A stretch of 64,000 nt of DNA from Hydrogenovibrio kuenenii DSM 12350 (GCF_000526715.1 NZ_JAGP01000001.1:1240001-1304000), one strand, 5' to 3'. Positions 53,926 through 63,315 are shown, counted from the first letter of the stretch. Program-made: numbers and translations. The notes: generated by a model from the letters alone, not told the origin.

Positions 53926-55001
53926 GCAATCACCTCAACTACATGGCTCTGGCTTGAAGCTTCGACCGTTCTACCAATAGAATGCAACGCCAACCCTTCT
54001 TGCTTGGCAATGGCTTGAAATGCATCCAGTGCTTCCGGCTTGACGGCTACCAGCAGACCACCTGAAGTTTGCGGGTCACAAAGAATAGCTTGCTGATCCG
54101 GCGTTAAGGCAGAGCCAAACAGCCCAGTTGCCTTATCACCATAACTGTCGAAGTTACGTTGTGTACCGCCCGGCGTACACCCCTGCGCTAAATAATCAAG
54201 CGCATGAGGTAATAGCGGCACTTTAGATAATTCCAACTGTGCGGCAATACCACTGCCTCCGCACATTTCAATCAAATGTCCTAACAGACCAAACCCTGTG
54301 ACATCGGTTAATGCGGTTACACCTTCCAGTTTTGCCAACTCGGTACCAATACTATTAAGAGTGGTCATGGCATCTATCGCCACCTGCAAATGCCCCGGCA
54401 AAATCTTCTGTTGCTTCTGTGCCGTCGTCAAAATACCAATGCCAATTGGTTTGGTCAAAAACAACTCACAACCCGCCTCTGCTGACGCATTACGCTTGAG
54501 ATTTTTGTTATCTACCAATCCAGTCACAGCAAGACCAAAAATCGGCTCAGGCGCATCAATGGAGTGACCACCCGCCAAAGGAATACCCGCCGCTTCACAA
54601 GTAGCACGCCCCCCCTCAATCACCTCTCGACCCACTTCCGGTGGAAGTTTGTCTATCGGCCAGCCGAAAATCGCAATCGCCATCAACGGCTGCCCGCCCA
54701 TCGCGTAAATATCACTAATGGCATTGGTTGCCGCAATCTGCCCAAATGTAAAAGGATCATCAACTATCGGCATGAAAAAATCAGTGGTACTCAACACCGA
54801 TGTACCATTGCCAAGATCATAAGCTGCGGCATCATCATTAGTCGAGTTGCCCACTAGCAAATTCGGGTGCAAGGTGATGGGCGATTGCGTCGCCAATAAA
54901 CTTTCTAAAATCTTTGGCGAAATCTTGCAGCCGCAACCCGCGCCATGGCTGTATTGAGTGAGTAGAATATCTTTTGCAGACGAATTTTGAACTGATTTCA
55001 T
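53922..55001 (-). CDS. selD: Selenide, water dikinase
   Basis: Makes selenophosphate from selenide and ATP. The Gly-rich active region is [19 protein letters not shown], where the catalytic position (Cys in GCGC; Sec in some species) is encoded as Cys here, with no in-frame [35 protein letters not shown] and [15 protein letters not shown] follow in the usual order. Length 359. It is first of a two-gene operon with mnmH, so selenium here serves at least tRNA modification; no selA or selB is visible in the window. Confidence 0.96.
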   Translation of the reverse strand: MKSVQNSSAKDILLTQYSHGAGCGCKISPKILESLLATQSPITLHPNLLVGNSTNDDAAAYDLGNGTSVLSTTDFFMPIVDDPFTFGQIAATNAISDIYAMGGQPLMAIAIFGWPIDKLPPEVGREVIEGGRATCEAAGIPLAGGHSIDAPEPIFGLAVTGLVDNKNLKRNASAEAGCELFLTKPIGIGILTTAQKQQKILPGHLQVAIDAMTTLNSIGTELAKLEGVTALTDVTGFGLLGHLIEMCGGSGIAAQLELSKVPLLPHALDYLAQGCTPGGTQRNFDSYGDKATGLFGSALTPDQQAILCDPQTSGGLLVAVKPEALDAFQAIAKQEGLALHSIGRTVEASSQSHVVEVIA

Positions 55002-55321
55002 GAACTGGTCTTTTGTGATGCTGTTTGATGACTGACATCAAACATCGGTTAGAAGAGCCCCCTATTCTAACGGCTGTAACCAACGACTTCCAGTAATAAG
55101 GTTTATTCCCCAGCCTGGTAGATTTTGTTTGTTTTTTTCCAAACATGAACCGGAGCCCATTTAAGTTTTAGTCTGGGCTTAAGTGTTTACGACTTATTAA
55201 TTGTCGTTTTATAATTAACAATCCTGAAAATAGTCATGCTTTTTCAAGTAAAAGCATTTGTTCTTGTCTTAGGATAGGGAGATACAAATTTTTTACTGAA
55301 GCATCACATGAGGACTTATAC
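55002..55321. other. 320-base non-coding region upstream of selD
   Basis: Between divergent genes. It contains one repeat copy at 55108-55126 and two AT-rich stretches; no other element recognised. Confidence 0.5.
55108..55126 (+). repeat. Single copy of the CCCCAGNCTGG repeat
   Basis: CCCCAGCCTGGTAGATTTT, an exact consensus match, 107 bases upstream of the selD start and outside any gene. Confidence 0.82.
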
Positions 55322-55576
55322 ATGCAATACCAGGCTCAAGCAGCGCGTTCAGGTGTCAAAGAAGCATTTAAAAAAGCTATTCTTTTTAGCATCCCTTTAT
55401 TTATTCTCAATTTCATAATCGTTTCTCATGCTATTCAAGATATCGGTTTACCTTACTTTTTATCTCATTACAGACCTGCTTTCTATCTGCTTTTCAATAT
55501 TGTCTTAGATGTTCTTATGTTCTACATTGTTTTGATGCAGTTTCATAGAATTGTGCACTACCGCACAAAGTATTAG
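55322..55576 (+). CDS. Hypothetical small membrane protein
   Basis: 84 residues with two helices, at about 20-36 (AILFSIPLFILNFIIVS) and 52-74 (AFYLLFNIVLDVLMFYIVLMQ), and polar ends. The N-terminal AARSGVKEAFKKA is amphipathic and basic. It has no close motif. It stands alone in front of the oxidoreductase gene. Not recognised. Confidence 0.6.
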   Translation: MQYQAQAARSGVKEAFKKAILFSIPLFILNFIIVSHAIQDIGLPYFLSHYRPAFYLLFNIVLDVLMFYIVLMQFHRIVHYRTKY

Positions 55577-55657
55577 TGTTAACCTGCTGCTACATTTATT
55601 TAATGTTTATTTAGCATAAACTCACAAAATCATACTCACCGATTTCACAAACAGGCA

Positions 55658-55694
55658 TTCCGCAGAAAGCGGAAAAATTGCTGTTTTGTGCAAT
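55658..55694. promoter_or_regulatory. Two adjacent dyads upstream of the flavin oxidoreductase
   Basis: ATTCCGC-AGAAA-GCGGAA at 55658-55674 is followed by ATTGC-N8-GCAAT at 55677-55694. Both lie 32-68 bases before the start, a usual operator position. The regulator is unknown. Confidence 0.4.
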
Positions 55695-55725
55695 ACGGCT
55701 TTCACAATCAATAAGGAGAAATGCA

Positions 55726-56802
55726 ATGCAAACAGATACTAGTTCCCTGTTTCAGTCAGTAGAACTTGGAGACTTATCCATCCCAAACCGTTTTGTCATG
55801 GCACCTCTCACCCGTTGCCGTGCCATCAATCATCTACCCAATGACCTAATGGCAGAATACTACTCACAACGAGCCAGCGCGGGATTGATTATCACCGAGT
55901 GCACCATGGTCACCCCACAAACCTCTGCCTTTGGCAACGATCCCGGCATTTATTCACAAGAACAGATTGAAGGTTGGAAAAAAACAACCGAAGCCGTACA
56001 CAAAGCAGGCGGTAAGATTTTTATGCAAATCTGGCATGCAGGGCGTGCTGCGCACCCATTACTCAATAATGGCAAAGAAGCGGTTAGCGCAAGTGCCATT
56101 GCGATTGACGACGAAACCCAAACACCAGAAGGCAAAAAACCTTATACCGTTCCTCATGAACTGACCAAAGCTGAGATTGCCAATATTGTGCAAGATTTCC
56201 GACAAGCTGCTGCAAATGCTATTGCTGCCGGCTTTGATGGCGTGGAAGTTCATGGTGCTAACGGTTACCTCATCGACCAATTTTTACGTAACAGTGCCAA
56301 TCAACGTAGCGACGAATACGGTGGTTCACTGGAAAACCGTGCTCGCTTCTTAAATGAAGTTCTTGAAGCTGTGACTAATGAAATTGGTAGCGGTCGTGTT
56401 GGCTTACGCCTTTCACCACTTAACAGCTTCAACAGCATGAAAGATAGCGACCCAGTTGCTTGGATTCATTATCTATCAGAGCACCTGAACCAATTCAATT
56501 TAGCCTACTTGCATGTGATGCGAGCGGACTTCTTCGGTGTGCAACAGGCAGATGTCATTCCTATCGCTCGTGAGCACTATAAAGGGCATTTGATGGTGAA
56601 CATGGGTTATACAGCTGATGAAGCCGCTGAAGTTATTAATAACAACTTGGCTGACTCAGTAGCATTCGGAACTGGTTTTCTTGCTAATCCAGACTTACCA
56701 GCACGTGTCAAAGCGGGTGCTGAGCTTAATACACCTGACCAAGACACCTTCTACACCTCTGATTCAAAAGGCTATACCGACTATCCATTTATGAAGTCTT
56801 AA
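55726..56802 (+). CDS. Old yellow enzyme family NADH:flavin oxidoreductase
   Basis: FMN-dependent ene-reductase of the NemA/OYE family, reducing activated C=C bonds of enones and related electrophiles. IPNRFVMAPLTRCRA binds FMN; the substrate pair is in VEVHGANGYLIDQFLRNSAN (His and Asn of the HxxN motif); GYTADEAAEVI and VAFGTGFLANPDLPARV finish the barrel. The ATG at 55726 lies 8 bases after AAGGAG; the ATG/TTG upstream would overlap that site. Length 358. Single gene. Confidence 0.93.
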   Translation: MQTDTSSLFQSVELGDLSIPNRFVMAPLTRCRAINHLPNDLMAEYYSQRASAGLIITECTMVTPQTSAFGNDPGIYSQEQIEGWKKTTEAVHKAGGKIFMQIWHAGRAAHPLLNNGKEAVSASAIAIDDETQTPEGKKPYTVPHELTKAEIANIVQDFRQAAANAIAAGFDGVEVHGANGYLIDQFLRNSANQRSDEYGGSLENRARFLNEVLEAVTNEIGSGRVGLRLSPLNSFNSMKDSDPVAWIHYLSEHLNQFNLAYLHVMRADFFGVQQADVIPIAREHYKGHLMVNMGYTADEAAEVINNNLADSVAFGTGFLANPDLPARVKAGAELNTPDQDTFYTSDSKGYTDYPFMKS

Positions 56803-56848
56803 AGCACAACAGCAGGCCACAACACTATTGGTGTCCTGCTTTTTCTAT

Positions 56849-57133
56849 TCACCCTTGTTCTTCACTCCCCTCGGTCATTCTGCGGTGTATTCTGCCCAAA
56901 TGAATCAAACTGACCAACTTCACCAGTGGCTTTATCAAAAACTGCGTACTCCCGACAATAAACAACCAAGTACCACTTTCCATCAAAGAGTTGTTCAAAA
57001 AGAAAAAACTGCCTATCAAGAACCAAGTTGCTATCAATAAATCATTTAATGCTCCAATCGCTTCGTAGCGTTGTTGAATAATGACATGATGATTCCATAT
57101 ATTGATATCAAGTTCCTGAACAGTCTGCTTCAT
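56849..57133 (-). CDS. YrhK-like domain protein
   Basis: 94-residue membrane protein of the YrhK domain type: a polar opening DINIWNHHVIIQQRYEAIGALNDLLIATWFLIGSFFFL, and a second helix GTWLFIVGSTQFLIKPLVKL. AGAGAG precedes the ATG. Function is not known. It is convergent with the oxidoreductase gene. Confidence 0.82.
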   Translation of the reverse strand: MKQTVQELDINIWNHHVIIQQRYEAIGALNDLLIATWFLIGSFFFLNNSLMESGTWLFIVGSTQFLIKPLVKLVSLIHLGRIHRRMTEGSEEQG

Positions 57134-57245
57134 TTATTTCTCTCTGTGCTTTATTTACAATTGCCATTACAACAAGAAGTCAGATGAGATTAAAGGATAG
57201 GACAAAAAACGTAAGAGTGAATCAATAGTAATAAGCATTTAATAA

Positions 57246-57270
57246 AAAAGCCGCAATCCGTGCGGCTTTT
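57246..57270 (-). terminator. Terminator after the membrane-protein/GGDEF operon
   Basis: AAAAGCCGCA and TGCGGCTTTT pair around ATCCG, with a T-run on both sides. On the minus strand it follows the stop at 57311. Confidence 0.88.
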
Positions 57271-57310
57271 ATTTTGTATATGGTTACTCGTGACTTTGGT
57301 ATTTTAAGGT

Positions 57311-58486
57311 TTAAACCTCACTATTGTATTTGCGAACATCATCTCTTAACAAATAAGAATCAAATCCAAATACCTTTCCAGCCCAAATATACATTAGCCA
57401 CACCATCAAACCGAATGGCAAGTAGCCAAAATACCCTTCCAATGGCATTTCTGAGAAGATATGAATGACGTTTACATAGGGTACGTCGTACACCCAGTAG
57501 TTAGGATTAGCAATTGGATTGGTAGGATGCGCACTGCCGTAGTTCCACATTTCCCAGAAAAAGCCATTGAACATAGCTGATAGAGCAATCAGAATCATTG
57601 GGCTCCAGTTACCTTTTGCCAGCTCACTAAGCGGTGAGGGAATATTCATCTTCACCAACACACCAGCAAAAACTAACATGGTGCCAAGCCAAATTGCCCA
57701 AAACAATGGATAAGGATAAAACACCATCACCGTCATCAAAACCAGACCGATGATTAACATCAGGTACCCGGGAAGTTTCACTTTAGGGCCATCGGAATAC
57801 TTCACCGCCAGTTTCGGAAAGGTATGCAATAGGCTATACCATTCGAACACAGCCGGCCAAACGGTGGTATAAGCCACCAGATAGATGATGACAATCTCCG
57901 TATGCGATAAAGACGGAATCAACACCGTATTTGGGTAAAACCAGTTGCCCAATGCAAAGTAATCAAAATATTCGAAATAGAACCAGGCAAAGACCGACAG
58001 CACAATCGTGATAACAAAAAGCTTTGGCTTCTTACTCATGAGGGAGTAGCCACCACTTCTGGCATAGACCAAGCCGTCGATCAAAGTAATAAATCCCCAC
58101 CACAACGGTGTAAACGACAAATAAACCAGCTGCATCATTCCTTCTGGCCTAGCCCACATCAAATACCAGAAAAACATCATCACGGCTAAACCTGCCCAAA
58201 ACCACCAAGGTAAAGGTTTACGGTCATAGGGTGATGGTGGTTCAACGGGTTTAAAACCGAATTTTTGCGGAAAGACCAAAAAAAAGATGAGAAATAATTC
58301 TACCGCCAACAACAGCAAAAATACCGTCAGATTAAAGCCCGGAGTGGGAGGCTCAGTCACTTGCAAAGGAGGAAAAACACCAAACCCCGGTGGCAAATGA
58401 TCCGCATAGGCAAACCATGAGGCGATCAGGGGAGCGATCGTTAAGATGACTATCGGAAAGATCAAGCGTCTTTTAGATAAGAACAT
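57311..58486 (-). CDS. Hypothetical polytopic membrane protein
   Basis: A 391-residue protein with about ten hydrophobic helices, very rich in aromatic residues (for example WWFWAGLAVMMFFWYLMW). The N-terminus is a likely signal anchor. No enzyme motif or known family is recognised. It is 15 bases downstream of the 7TMR-GGDEF gene and shares its operon, so it may be part of the same sensing or output system. AAGGAG precedes the ATG. Confidence 0.7.
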   Translation of the reverse strand: MFLSKRRLIFPIVILTIAPLIASWFAYADHLPPGFGVFPPLQVTEPPTPGFNLTVFLLLLAVELFLIFFLVFPQKFGFKPVEPPSPYDRKPLPWWFWAGLAVMMFFWYLMWARPEGMMQLVYLSFTPLWWGFITLIDGLVYARSGGYSLMSKKPKLFVITIVLSVFAWFYFEYFDYFALGNWFYPNTVLIPSLSHTEIVIIYLVAYTTVWPAVFEWYSLLHTFPKLAVKYSDGPKVKLPGYLMLIIGLVLMTVMVFYPYPLFWAIWLGTMLVFAGVLVKMNIPSPLSELAKGNWSPMILIALSAMFNGFFWEMWNYGSAHPTNPIANPNYWVYDVPYVNVIHIFSEMPLEGYFGYLPFGLMVWLMYIWAGKVFGFDSYLLRDDVRKYNSEV

Positions 58487-58501
58487 CGCAGTTCTCCTTG
58501 T

Positions 58502-60127
58502 TTATGAATTTTGCTTCTTGCGTCGGAATTTATTTTCGTACATACGAATATCAGCCAGGTGTTTCAGCTCTGAAGTATTCGTTACTTCATGCATGTAGGC
58601 CGTACCGAAACTCACTCCTACATTTTCAAAACCATCTTGCTGCATTTCCCTGACTACCTTGTCTACAAGTGCCTGCACTCTCATCTCATCACCATCCCCG
58701 CAGACTGCCGCAAACTCGTCACCACCTACCCTGTAAATACAGCCTTTACCGTCCATGCCCCTTTGCATTAACGTAGCAAATTTGGTCAATAACTCATCCC
58801 CTTTTTCATGACCAAAAGTGTCGTTATAAAACTTCAGGTTGTCCATATCAATATAGGTCAATGAGGAATGATGTCCGATTGAAGTCAATCCGACTTCCAA
58901 CGCATAACGGTTCGGGATTTGAGTTAGCGAATCGGTATGCGCCAGTTTCTTGTTGTGTTTGAGATGACGCAAGATATTCAGACGCTCGCGATAAAGCTCC
59001 CCTACCCGATACGTCAGCACCAGCGCAAGCAGCATAGACTCTACGACGATAGCGGACATGCCATAATGCTCGACATCAATGGTGTTCGAGCTTAACGTTG
59101 TTGGTAAGGTTGCCATACTGGCAAGCGCAACGAAAGCCGTCAACGCAACCAAGTACAACCGCGCTACCACACTGCCCTGTATGGTTCGGGTAATCCCAGC
59201 AACCATGCCATACAGCAAGAACACCCATACGCCATAACGCGCCATCTCGTTTATCCAGTGAGGTGCCATCATCCCGAATAGTGCAAATATCGCTAATAGC
59301 ACCAATGCTACGCTTCCCAGCAGGAATAGTTTTTTGTTCTTTGCCGGGTGTACTTCCAGAAGCCTCATCACAAAGAGGACATAAATGAAGTTGGAAAAGA
59401 GTATCGGAAAAGAAACCAAATAAAAATTATGTAGACCCAGCAATTGCGACACAACCAAGTGCGCACTCGCGTTGAATATTAAATTGGAAAAGATAAAAAG
59501 TGCATACAGCAGCTCTGTATTACGTGAGCTCGCGAAAGACAGCGCGCCATAATAAATGCCCAAGGCAAGGAAAATACCAATACCGATCAACACAATGGCA
59601 TTGCCGAGCTTAATCGCCTGCTGGTAATGGGCAAGCGTGTCAACATAAGGTACCGGCTGAGCAATAAAGTAAGGCGAAGATACTTCTGCAAGCAGCTTAT
59701 ACTGCCCCGTTTTCAAATCAAAGGTACGTCCATGCCTAAGGAAAAACGGGTTGAGCGCTTTGCTGCCAATACCACCACTAGCAGTGGCAATCAGCTTGTT
59801 TTGTTGATCGTAAATGTAAAAAGAAAAATGGTCTATCGTCGTTGTGTTTTTAAAATCCAACACATAATCGCCATCTTCGCCAATGTTCAGTTTGCCCGTA
59901 TAAAGATAATGCCCGCCAACTAGAGATATACCATCCACTTTTTGTAGATTTTTTATCGTTTCTGGATGGTTAGGGTCAAATGGCAGGCTTCCCTCAATAC
60001 TATAAAGCTGCCAAGCAATATTTTGAGTTTCGGCTTGAGCATAAGCACGGCTAGAAAAAACAAGAGAGATCAACAAGCTTGTAAATAGCAATACTTTGTA
60101 TATTCGAAAATAATTAGGGGGATACAT
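58502..60127 (-). CDS. 7TMR-DISM diguanylate cyclase
   Basis: Membrane sensor that makes c-di-GMP. A signal peptide leads to a periplasmic jelly-roll sensor (about residues 30-170; DISMED2 type), then seven membrane helices (about 180-370), a linker and a GGDEF domain with intact RVGGDEFAAVCGDG. The usual inhibitory RXXD five residues upstream is not seen in its normal spacing. Length 541 is typical of 7TMR-DISM-GGDEF. First gene of an operon with the polytopic membrane protein. A promoter-bearing repeated block lies upstream. Confidence 0.9.
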   Translation of the reverse strand: MYPPNYFRIYKVLLFTSLLISLVFSSRAYAQAETQNIAWQLYSIEGSLPFDPNHPETIKNLQKVDGISLVGGHYLYTGKLNIGEDGDYVLDFKNTTTIDHFSFYIYDQQNKLIATASGGIGSKALNPFFLRHGRTFDLKTGQYKLLAEVSSPYFIAQPVPYVDTLAHYQQAIKLGNAIVLIGIGIFLALGIYYGALSFASSRNTELLYALFIFSNLIFNASAHLVVSQLLGLHNFYLVSFPILFSNFIYVLFVMRLLEVHPAKNKKLFLLGSVALVLLAIFALFGMMAPHWINEMARYGVWVFLLYGMVAGITRTIQGSVVARLYLVALTAFVALASMATLPTTLSSNTIDVEHYGMSAIVVESMLLALVLTYRVGELYRERLNILRHLKHNKKLAHTDSLTQIPNRYALEVGLTSIGHHSSLTYIDMDNLKFYNDTFGHEKGDELLTKFATLMQRGMDGKGCIYRVGGDEFAAVCGDGDEMRVQALVDKVVREMQQDGFENVGVSFGTAYMHEVTNTSELKHLADIRMYENKFRRKKQNS

Positions 60128-60236
60128 TCTTATCTCTTAAATATTGGGGAAAAGTGTTCAATTCCCACACATACCTCAGTAGAACAGTCAGCTTCAACTA
60201 ACATAGTTGTCTATTTGCCCTTTTAACTAAAAAATC

Positions 60237-60403
60237 ATGTTTTTAGGTACGGGTTTCAATATAAAGACAATTCGTAATTTTTACAATTAGTTTTTTTCTT
60301 TTCGGGACACAAGTTAACCATTAATCAAATTTTATGCATTGATTATTAAAGATAAATAGCCTCGGATATTTAAAAACAAAGCAACCCCACCCGGCAGATT
60401 TTT
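60237..60403. repeat. Duplicated promoter block, copy A
   Basis: The first 70 bases are nearly identical to 62288-62356. Minus-strand -35 TTGTAA (60281-60286) and -10 TATATT (60258-60263) are 17 bases apart and point toward the 7TMR-GGDEF gene, whose leader would be about 120 bases. A less conserved 78-base spacer ends in a degenerate repeat copy (CCCCACCCGGCAGATTTTT). Confidence 0.75.
60385..60403 (+). repeat. Degenerate copy of the CCCCAGNCTGG repeat
   Basis: CCCCACCCGGCAGATTTTT keeps the ends of the consensus but has two changes in the palindromic core. Confidence 0.6.
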
Positions 60404-60644
60404 ACGTCCATTAAGTCAAATAGATATATTGTTATACAGCTTCGGAGATTGCCACAAACCAATGGTTTACCAGGTTTCTTTTTAAACAGTCTTCTACCGA
60501 TAAGAAGCTCAACCTATACTTAAAACCCTGCATTTCCCAAAATAATTCCTCTGCAAAAAGTACAAAACCTAGTTAGCGTAAATATATGTTTATAAAAAAC
60601 TTTTTGTTGTATGATTGAAGTTCACTTTAAAGGAGGGATCATTT

Positions 60645-61082
60645 ATGAGCACCACTATCGGCTATGCAATACTTGCGGATCTTGGAAACATTAAAGTCTT
60701 TTCCATCGACAAAACAGAACAAAAAACGGTTTCGCTACACACCTATCAATCTATTGAAAGCGTTGAAGGTCACGCCAAACTTGCTGAACTTTATAGCGAC
60801 AAAGCAGGTGATTTCGCCAACGCTAACGCAGGAGGTAACAGTTCTTTTGAAACCAAAAGCGATATTGAAAGAACGAATCGTTTAATCGATAGCCTAAGCG
60901 AGTTTATCAATACCTTTGGTAAGCAACATGACGGCAAACTCTACTTATCCATTTCCAAAGCGATTCACGCCCAGGTCAAAGACAACTTGATGGATTCAAC
61001 CCTAGCCAAAACCAAACTATTTTTGGCTAAAGACCTCACCCAACAAAACATAGAAAGCGTACTAAAAGCATTCGAGCTCTAA
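60645..61082 (+). CDS. Hypothetical protein, possible host-attachment-family fold
   Basis: 145 residues from the ATG at 60645, which lies 8 bases after AGGAGG; an earlier frame start lacks a site. The pattern TIGYAILADLGNIKVFSID, then a long helix FINTFGKQHDGKLYLSISKAIHAQVK and FLAKDLTQQN, resembles the small host-attachment (baeRF-like) proteins, but this is an impression only. It stands between the two GGDEF genes. No membrane segment or signal. Confidence 0.65.
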   Translation: MSTTIGYAILADLGNIKVFSIDKTEQKTVSLHTYQSIESVEGHAKLAELYSDKAGDFANANAGGNSSFETKSDIERTNRLIDSLSEFINTFGKQHDGKLYLSISKAIHAQVKDNLMDSTLAKTKLFLAKDLTQQNIESVLKAFEL

Positions 61083-61156
61083 GTAGAAAATACAGGCTAA
61101 AGTTAATCGGGGTTCTGCTCTATCAGGCACTACCCCACTCATTGATGATTACATCA

Positions 61157-61175
61157 CCCCAGCCTGGTAGATTTT
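61157..61175 (+). repeat. Single copy of the CCCCAGNCTGG repeat
   Basis: CCCCAGCCTGGTAGATTTT, exact consensus, between two convergent genes. Confidence 0.82.
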
Positions 61176-61231
61176 GATTAGATTTTTGACAGTCATTTAA
61201 GCCTGACTTAAGTGATGATATCTTGCAATTT

Positions 61232-62182
61232 TTACAGCTTATTGATGGATACAACCTGATTACGACCATTTGCCTTGGCCTGATACAAACACGTATCCGC
61301 TGCCTCTATAAACGTTCGTATGTCAAAGTCAGAATCAGGAAGAATGGTACTAACGCCCAAACTGATCGTCAGCATCGAGTGCACTTCTGAATGTTCATGT
61401 GGCATATTTAAATTGAGGATACTTTCTCGACACTTTTCAGCCAGCTTGATTGCATCGACTAAACTTGTATTTGGTAGAAGAATCACAAACTCCTCTCCGC
61501 CATAACGCGCAAAAGTATCAGCTGCTCTCTTAACAGTTTTGGATAGCGTATTTGCGACCAATTTCAGACAATCATCTCCAGCTAAGTGCCCGTAGTTATC
61601 GTTATAAGCTTTGAAATAGTCAATATCGACAATGATTAATGACAGCTCAGACCCATCCCTCAATGCGCGTTTCCACTCTTTCTTCACTACATCATCAAAA
61701 GTACGTCTGTTAAGCGACCCCGTCAAGCCATCAACATTCGACAACACTGCCAACTTTTTATTGAGACGTTCCAGATCAGCTTCCTGCTTTTTCCTGTCGG
61801 TTATATCAATCATGTAACCACACCAGATAAAAGCGCTATTCTTCTGCCTATCTGTTGATTTGGAAGAAATACGAATCCACACCTCTCCTTTTAGTGGATG
61901 ATCTATTCTGACATCTGCAATAAAAAAATTGTCATTCCGTTCATGGGTAGAAACATCTTCATCTTTTAATCGTTGTAAATCACCAGGATGAACCAAATTC
62001 CAGAAGTTATTCATATCCAACAGAAAATGTTCTTGTGGATAGCCTAAGATATCGTGGGATTGGGGACTGACATATAGAAATTCGCTAGAACCGTCATCAT
62101 AAAGGACATATTCATACAAAACAGCAGGTAAAGACTCTAAAAACCCCATCATAGTGTCTGTTTCGGGAACTTTTGTTACCAT
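61232..62182 (-). CDS. PAS-GGDEF diguanylate cyclase
   Basis: Soluble c-di-GMP synthase. A PAS domain (about residues 10-125; YVSPQSHDILGYPQEHFL and GYMIDITDRKKQE) is followed by a GGDEF domain with the GGEEF variant (ARYGGEEFVILLP) and an inhibitory RXXD site in KRAADTFARYGGEEF. The second ATG (62182) has AAGGAT at the best spacing. Length 316. It lies between the repeated block and the host-attachment-like gene, facing away from the latter. Probably active and feedback-inhibited. Confidence 0.92.
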   Translation of the reverse strand: MVTKVPETDTMMGFLESLPAVLYEYVLYDDGSSEFLYVSPQSHDILGYPQEHFLLDMNNFWNLVHPGDLQRLKDEDVSTHERNDNFFIADVRIDHPLKGEVWIRISSKSTDRQKNSAFIWCGYMIDITDRKKQEADLERLNKKLAVLSNVDGLTGSLNRRTFDDVVKKEWKRALRDGSELSLIIVDIDYFKAYNDNYGHLAGDDCLKLVANTLSKTVKRAADTFARYGGEEFVILLPNTSLVDAIKLAEKCRESILNLNMPHEHSEVHSMLTISLGVSTILPDSDFDIRTFIEAADTCLYQAKANGRNQVVSINKL

Positions 62183-62287
62183 TTTCATCCTTTACCATTC
62201 ATTGAATGGATACAAAGTCTCACATTAGAATAATCATGATGAACTTTTATTTCACGACTTCTGTAAGACGGTAAAAATAGAAACCAA

Positions 62288-62453
62288 TGTTTTTAGGTGT
62301 GAGTTTCAATATAAAGAGAATTCGTAATTTTTACAATTAAATATTTCTTTTCGGGGTATTAGGTGATAATCAATCTACCCTCAAACCAATAGATTATTAC
62401 AGGTTAAAGCTCATCCCCCCCGAAATAAGGTTTACCCCAGACTGGCAGATTTT
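62288..62453. repeat. Duplicated promoter block, copy B
   Basis: Counterpart of copy A at 60237. Minus-strand -35 TTGTAA (62332-62337) and -10 TATATT (62309-62314) are again 17 bases apart, facing the PAS-GGDEF gene. It ends in the repeat copy at 62435-62453. Confidence 0.75.
62435..62453 (+). repeat. Single copy of the CCCCAGNCTGG repeat
   Basis: CCCCAGACTGGCAGATTTT, matching the consensus exactly with A at the variable centre. Confidence 0.8.
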
Positions 62454-62496
62454 GATTACTTTTTGAGTCAATCAAACGAACCCAGTTTCATTGAAC

Positions 62497-63315
62497 TTAG
62501 CGTGACCAAGCCTGTTTAAAGCTTTTACCTTTATAAATTTCTTGGGTTAACGCACACAATCCAGCGTTGTCCATGACCTTATACACATGTTTGATCCATG
62601 CGGGACGTATGTTAAAACTTCTCGGTTTTCCGCCAATGCTTTTTACAAATTTTTTCGAGACATTACAATCCAGTAAAACGCTCTTACCTTTGGTTTTAAC
62701 CAATTTATCCATATCTTTTGAGGCTTTAAAAAATACCGGAACTTTTGATTTTTCGCTCACCCAGCTACTTGAAAAATCCCACATGACATGGGCATAGGCT
62801 AGCTTTAACGCTTTAGGATTTTTTTTGAAATAAAGCAGATTGTTCTTCGTCCCTGCGTAAGGCTCAGGGCGATAATCTTTCTTTAGACTAGGTGGCCTTT
62901 TTTGCCAAACCACCTGACCTTTCGGTAACTGTTTAGCCTTATTGATATCAATCATAATCTTATTTTTAACGACATTTTTCGGCAAGGTTAACGGCGGTAA
63001 TTCAGGCTCTCCTTTACGTGCCCCCAAACTCATAATGTTACCGGTTATTTGCGCAACATACCCTTGCCCATAACCCGACTCCCATCCCGCTATGGCTAAT
63101 ATTGCTGCGGGTGGTATATTTTCTTTCAGACCAATTTTTACCGCTTCTTTAGCCGTTAAACCGTAAAACTGTTTAACATGTGGGTATTTACGTAATGAGT
63201 AAGATGAGCTGTCGGACTTTTTGGTGAGCACAGCGCTGTTAGCTTGTACATCAATAGAGATTCTTGCGATTAAAAAAACGCTAATAGCTGATAAGATTAA
63301 AATAAAGATTTTCAT
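62497..63315 (-). CDS. Glucosaminidase-domain exported protein
   Basis: A signal peptide or anchor (FILILSAISVFLIARISIDVQA) precedes a glucosaminidase fold of the FlgJ/Bax type. The catalytic Glu is probably in AAILAIAGWESGYGQGYVAQITGN, and LAYAHVMWDFSSSW continues the lysozyme-like domain. It probably cuts peptidoglycan in the periplasm. Length 272. Weak ribosome site. The gene follows the second promoter block and is on the minus strand. Confidence 0.82.
   Translation of the reverse strand: MKIFILILSAISVFLIARISIDVQANSAVLTKKSDSSSYSLRKYPHVKQFYGLTAKEAVKIGLKENIPPAAILAIAGWESGYGQGYVAQITGNIMSLGARKGEPELPPLTLPKNVVKNKIMIDINKAKQLPKGQVVWQKRPPSLKKDYRPEPYAGTKNNLLYFKKNPKALKLAYAHVMWDFSSSWVSEKSKVPVFFKASKDMDKLVKTKGKSVLLDCNVSKKFVKSIGGKPRSFNIRPAWIKHVYKVMDNAGLCALTQEIYKGKSFKQAWSR

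Noticed and set aside
53922-55001. Possible selenocysteine in SelD
   Set aside because: The position is coded by TGC, and no in-frame TGA or SECIS-like element is needed.
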